Below are positions 60,980 to 64,000 of a stretch of DNA of 64,000 nt, one piece after another (position 1 is the first letter of the stretch; each line of letters opens with the position of its first letter). The stretch lies in assembly GCA_018398805.1 (NCBI GenBank), contig JAGFBZ010000911.1, positions 186,001 through 250,000 on the forward strand, given 5' to 3'. The stretch is from Hirundichthys speculiger. Taxonomy: Eukaryota; Chordata; Actinopteri; Beloniformes; Exocoetidae. Under the pieces are notes generated by a model. That model did no database searches, was not told the DNA's origin, and saw only the letters and a list, made by a program, of their open reading frames with translations. The position numbers and the translations under genes were made by a program.

Positions 60980-61480
60980 AGCTCCTATCAGACCGATCAC
61001 GGCCGCGCCCACAGGCGCGTCCACGCCCTGCCTCGGTGACCTATGACCCCGCCCACTCACGGAGAGTTCGGGTCCTCCACCCTACTCCGGTTCCTGGACC
61101 TCCGGGAGCAGTCGGACCGGGAACAGCTGCTGCTGAAGCTCCAACAGTCTGGAGAAGTTTTCAGAGTTGGTTTTGTTTCTGTTGGCACCGAACTTTGTTA
61201 GAAAAAAATGACCGTTAAATGATTTGTCCGGTTTTAACGTTTTTGTTAACAGTTTTTTTTTTCTAACTGGGCATCTTTCGGAGAACCGGAGAACCACCCA
61301 CCCAAATACAGGCGTCCAGGTCGAGCCGAATTAAGCGGAACTCCCGGGGTGGGTCGTCGAACCGCTTCTACCGGGTCCCGGTGTGTGGGCGCTGCTGCTG
61401 AAGGTGCACACGCGTGAAATCCGCAGAGATTTAGCTGGAGTCCGGCCGACGGAGCCACAGCTGAGTTAGGTGAGGTTCTG
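60980..61480 (+). promoter_or_regulatory. CpG-rich patch, possible promoter of a downstream gene
   Basis: CpG density rises at 60998-61080 and 61280-61450. A short frame from ATG 61043 (52 codons, with STLLRFLDLREQSDREQLLL then KLQQ) looks amphipathic but lacks a clear splice donor. A good donor GAGTTAG|GTGAGG at 61470 could end an untranslated exon. Product and strand are uncertain. Confidence 0.25.
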
Positions 61481-62095
61481 GAGGGTTCCACATCAGCAGC
61501 TCTGTCTGAGACACCACTAACTCCATAAAGTAAGTTTGAGTCTTGTTTCTCTGAGTTTTCTTTATTTTTGTCCTCAGAAAAGCCAGTTAACAACCTAAAA
61601 CCAGAGATTAGACTGGGATATGTGAGTTATCCTGGATACATTTATCCTCCAGTCAGCTGAAAGTGAGACGGCAGATCAGTAACCATGGAGATTTATTCTG
61701 GTCTGGAAATGTTCAGTAAACATAAAGTATGCTGTAGTTTGGTTTTTGGTCCTAAAAGATGAAGTTATTTCTCACAAATCCTGAATAAAAGAACAATATG
61801 CAGCATTTCCACCACCTCCTGTGCTACAGGAAACTACTTTATGAGAGAATGACGTCAGGCTGCAAGAAACACTGATGTGTGACGTCACATTTGGAGTCCT
61901 GATGATGTCAGACTTGTTATATACAAATACAAAAGTGTTCTGAGTTCAGCTAAAATGATTTCTGTCTCATAATAAAGATAATGCACTGAAAACTGCATTT
62001 AGCTAAATTAGATGATTGATTTTCTGTAAATTACTGTCTAGTTGACATCAGTGTTCCATCTGATTGGTCAAAAATATAATTACCGTTTAAGGTGT
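61481..62095. other. Unique flank, nothing recognised
   Basis: No exon, element end or repeat supported. Confidence 0.5.
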
Positions 62096-62856
62096 GAATG
62101 AACTTGGGATCAGTTATAACCTGGATGGAGGTGAACCCACCAGGATCAGTTAAACCTGGATGGAGGTGAACCCAGCAGGATCAGTTAAACCTAGATGGAG
62201 GTGAACCCACCAGGATTAGTTAAACCTGGATAGAGGTGAACCCACCAGGATCAGTTAAACCTGGATGGAGATGAACCCACCAGGATCAGTTAAACCTGGA
62301 TGGAGGTGAACCCACCAGGATCAGTAAAACGTGGATGGAGGTGAACCCACCAGGATCAGTTAAACCTGGATTGAGGTGAACCAGGATCAGTTCAACATGG
62401 ATGGCGGTGAACCAGAATCAGTTCAACCTGGATGGCGGTGAACCAGGATCAGTTCAACCTGGATGGGGGTGAACCAGGATCAGTTCAACCTGGATGGAGG
62501 TGAACCAGGATCAGTTAAACCTGGATGGGGGTGAACCAGGATCAGTTCAACCTGGATGGGGTGAACCAGGATCAGTTCAACCTGGATGGGGGTGAACCAG
62601 GATCAGTTCAACCTGGATGGGGGTGAACCAGGATCAGTTCAACCTGGATGGGGGTGAACCAGGATCAGTTCAACCTGGATGGAGGTGAACCAGGATCAGT
62701 TCAACCTGGATGGCGGTGAACCAGGATCAGTTCAACCTGGATGGCGGTGAACCAGGATCAGTTAAACCTGGATGGGGGTGAACCAGGATCAGTTCAACCT
62801 GGATGGGGGTGAACCAGGATCAGTTAAACCTGGATGGAGGTGAACCAGAATTAGTT
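62096..62856. repeat. 31-bp minisatellite (GGATCAGTTCAACCTGGATG)
   Basis: About 24 units GGATCAGTTCAACCTGGATG plus GGGGTGAACCA; the first few carry an extra CCACCA, giving 35-bp units. Confidence 0.96.
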
Positions 62857-63040
62857 CAGCAGGCCTCTGCTGTCTGAGATGATGAACTAAAGTCAGCGTT
62901 TGAACAGTAGGAACCTGAATCCTGATGTCTGAGTGGAGCAGCAGCATGTGATGAGTTGGAGCAGTGTGGAAATGTGTCATCTACCAGAGAAAGGGATCAT
63001 GGGAGGAAATGATTCATGAATTTAAAACTTTTGGAGAAGT

Positions 63041-63480
63041 CTAAAGCCTGGTTTATGCTCAGAAATCAGAGAAAGCAGATATGCCCCCACCTCCCCACCC
63101 CCCCAGACACTCTGGTGCACCTCCCCACCAGTGTAGGTGACTGCAGACAGTGCTGCAGGGAGGAGAGAAAGGAGGCCTCTGATTGGTCAATTCTACATCT
63201 GCTCTATATGACGTGTATTTCTGGCTTGCTACCTTAGCGGCTTGTTTTGTTTGTATGACAGCCATACTGAGATAATGCTAATAATGATAATTTGCCATAC
63301 CGAATACCAAACCAACATTCCTCACCGAGACGGTGAAGAAGTGGAAAAACCCGAGACATAAGTTTGCGTTGTGGCGTGGAATGACAGCGCAGACTGCGCT
63401 TCAAAATTGGGCATAAATCAAAATTACCTGCGACAAACTTACAGCGACACATTACTGCGAGAAGATACACTGCCCTTTAG
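63041..63480 (+). mobile_element. MADF-type DNA transposon remnant (copy 2), internally deleted
   Basis: Ends CTAAAGCCTGGTTTATGCTC and (reverse complement of the right end) CTAAAGGGCAGTGTATCTTC are inverted repeats. It shares GGAGAGAAAGGAGGCCTCTG, ATTGGTCAATTCTACATC and GACGGTGAAGAAGTGGAAAA with the copy at 43774-44237, but most of the MADF frame is lost. Confidence 0.75.
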
Positions 63481-64000
63481 ACATTTGCTGAATTGTCACT
63501 TTCAGAAGAGCATGTCCTTTACCTGGAGATGATGATACGATAGGCTCCGCCCACCAGGAAATGAGTGAATGCCAGTGAAGCATTCCTTTGTAATTGTCAG
63601 ATAAGGATTGTTCAGATCTTCCTCCACCTAATCTGCCATGAAAGAATGCTTCAGCCCTGTCAGACTGTTACCACACCTTTACCTGCCCACACCTTTACCT
63701 GCACACGCCTCATACCCTCACCTTACTTCAAATTAATTTCTTCATCCTCCTCCACAAACATGTTCTGACATCACTTCACCAGGTCTTCCAGGAAGGTTTC
63801 TCACTGAACTCAGTGGTTCTGTTTTCCCTCCATGACAGCAGTTCAGCAGGACACCACCCTGGAGCCATTAATTCAGGTTCACTGCTTCCTGGATCATTTA
63901 AAACAGATGTCCCCCACCTCCCCCTCTGGAAGACAGATGTCCCCCACCTCCCCCCCCTGGAAGATAACTTCTAGTTACAATGCAGAAGTGTGAAGATGTA
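63481..64000. other. Unique 3' end of the window
   Basis: Short ACACCTTTACCTGC repeats at 63670-63705 and CCCCCACCTCCCCC near 63910-63957; no gene supported. Confidence 0.5.

Overview
The window is vertebrate nuclear DNA, most likely from a ray-finned (teleost) fish. Genes are split into short exons with GT/AG introns. Two protein-coding genes that can be reassembled across exons have clear vertebrate orthologues. The remaining DNA is packed with fish-type transposon remnants (Tc1/mariner, hAT, PIF/Harbinger, Penelope, non-LTR LINE) and with an exceptional density of minisatellites. No bacterial genes, CRISPR arrays, tRNAs or rRNAs were seen.

Layout. 1-1830: AT-rich upstream DNA with microsatellites and a Tc1/mariner-like MITE. 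1832-15486: spint1 (hepatocyte growth factor activator inhibitor 1, HAI-1), plus strand, ten coding exons, about 505 aa, with order signal peptide, MANSC, PKD-like, Kunitz 1, LDL-receptor class A, Kunitz 2, transmembrane helix and short tail. Its first exon is preceded by a near-identical but broken tandem copy that looks like an assembly duplication. 15487-19230: gene-poor spacer with a MITE and a LINE fragment. 19230-59650: a plekhg3-like Rho guanine-nucleotide exchange factor gene, plus strand. It has a CpG-rich promoter with an NRF1 site, an inferred untranslated exon, and 18 coding exons (22231-58168) giving about 1433 aa. The DH and PH domains lie in the N-terminal third, followed by a long Ser/Pro-rich tail. 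Its 12-kb first coding intron holds a broken Penelope-like retroelement. 59650-64000: 3' flank with two satellite arrays, a CpG-rich patch and a PIF/Harbinger-like remnant.

The two genes run head to tail about 4 kb apart but have unrelated roles. HAI-1 is an epithelial-surface inhibitor of serine proteases such as matriptase and HGF activator. PLEKHG3 is a cytoplasmic RhoGEF linked to actin and cell polarity. No joint function is implied.

The most striking feature is that roughly a third of the window is tandem repeat: more than 30 arrays, mostly with 10-48 bp units, sitting in introns. They create long spurious open frames, which are rejected here as genes. Two apparent one-base frameshifts in plekhg3 and the doubled spint1 exon 1 deserve checking against reads. 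I did not find a convincing new biological system. The more novel observations are the minisatellite density, a 28-bp repeat family at three separated sites in both orientations, and transposons nested inside arrays with target-site duplications still readable.
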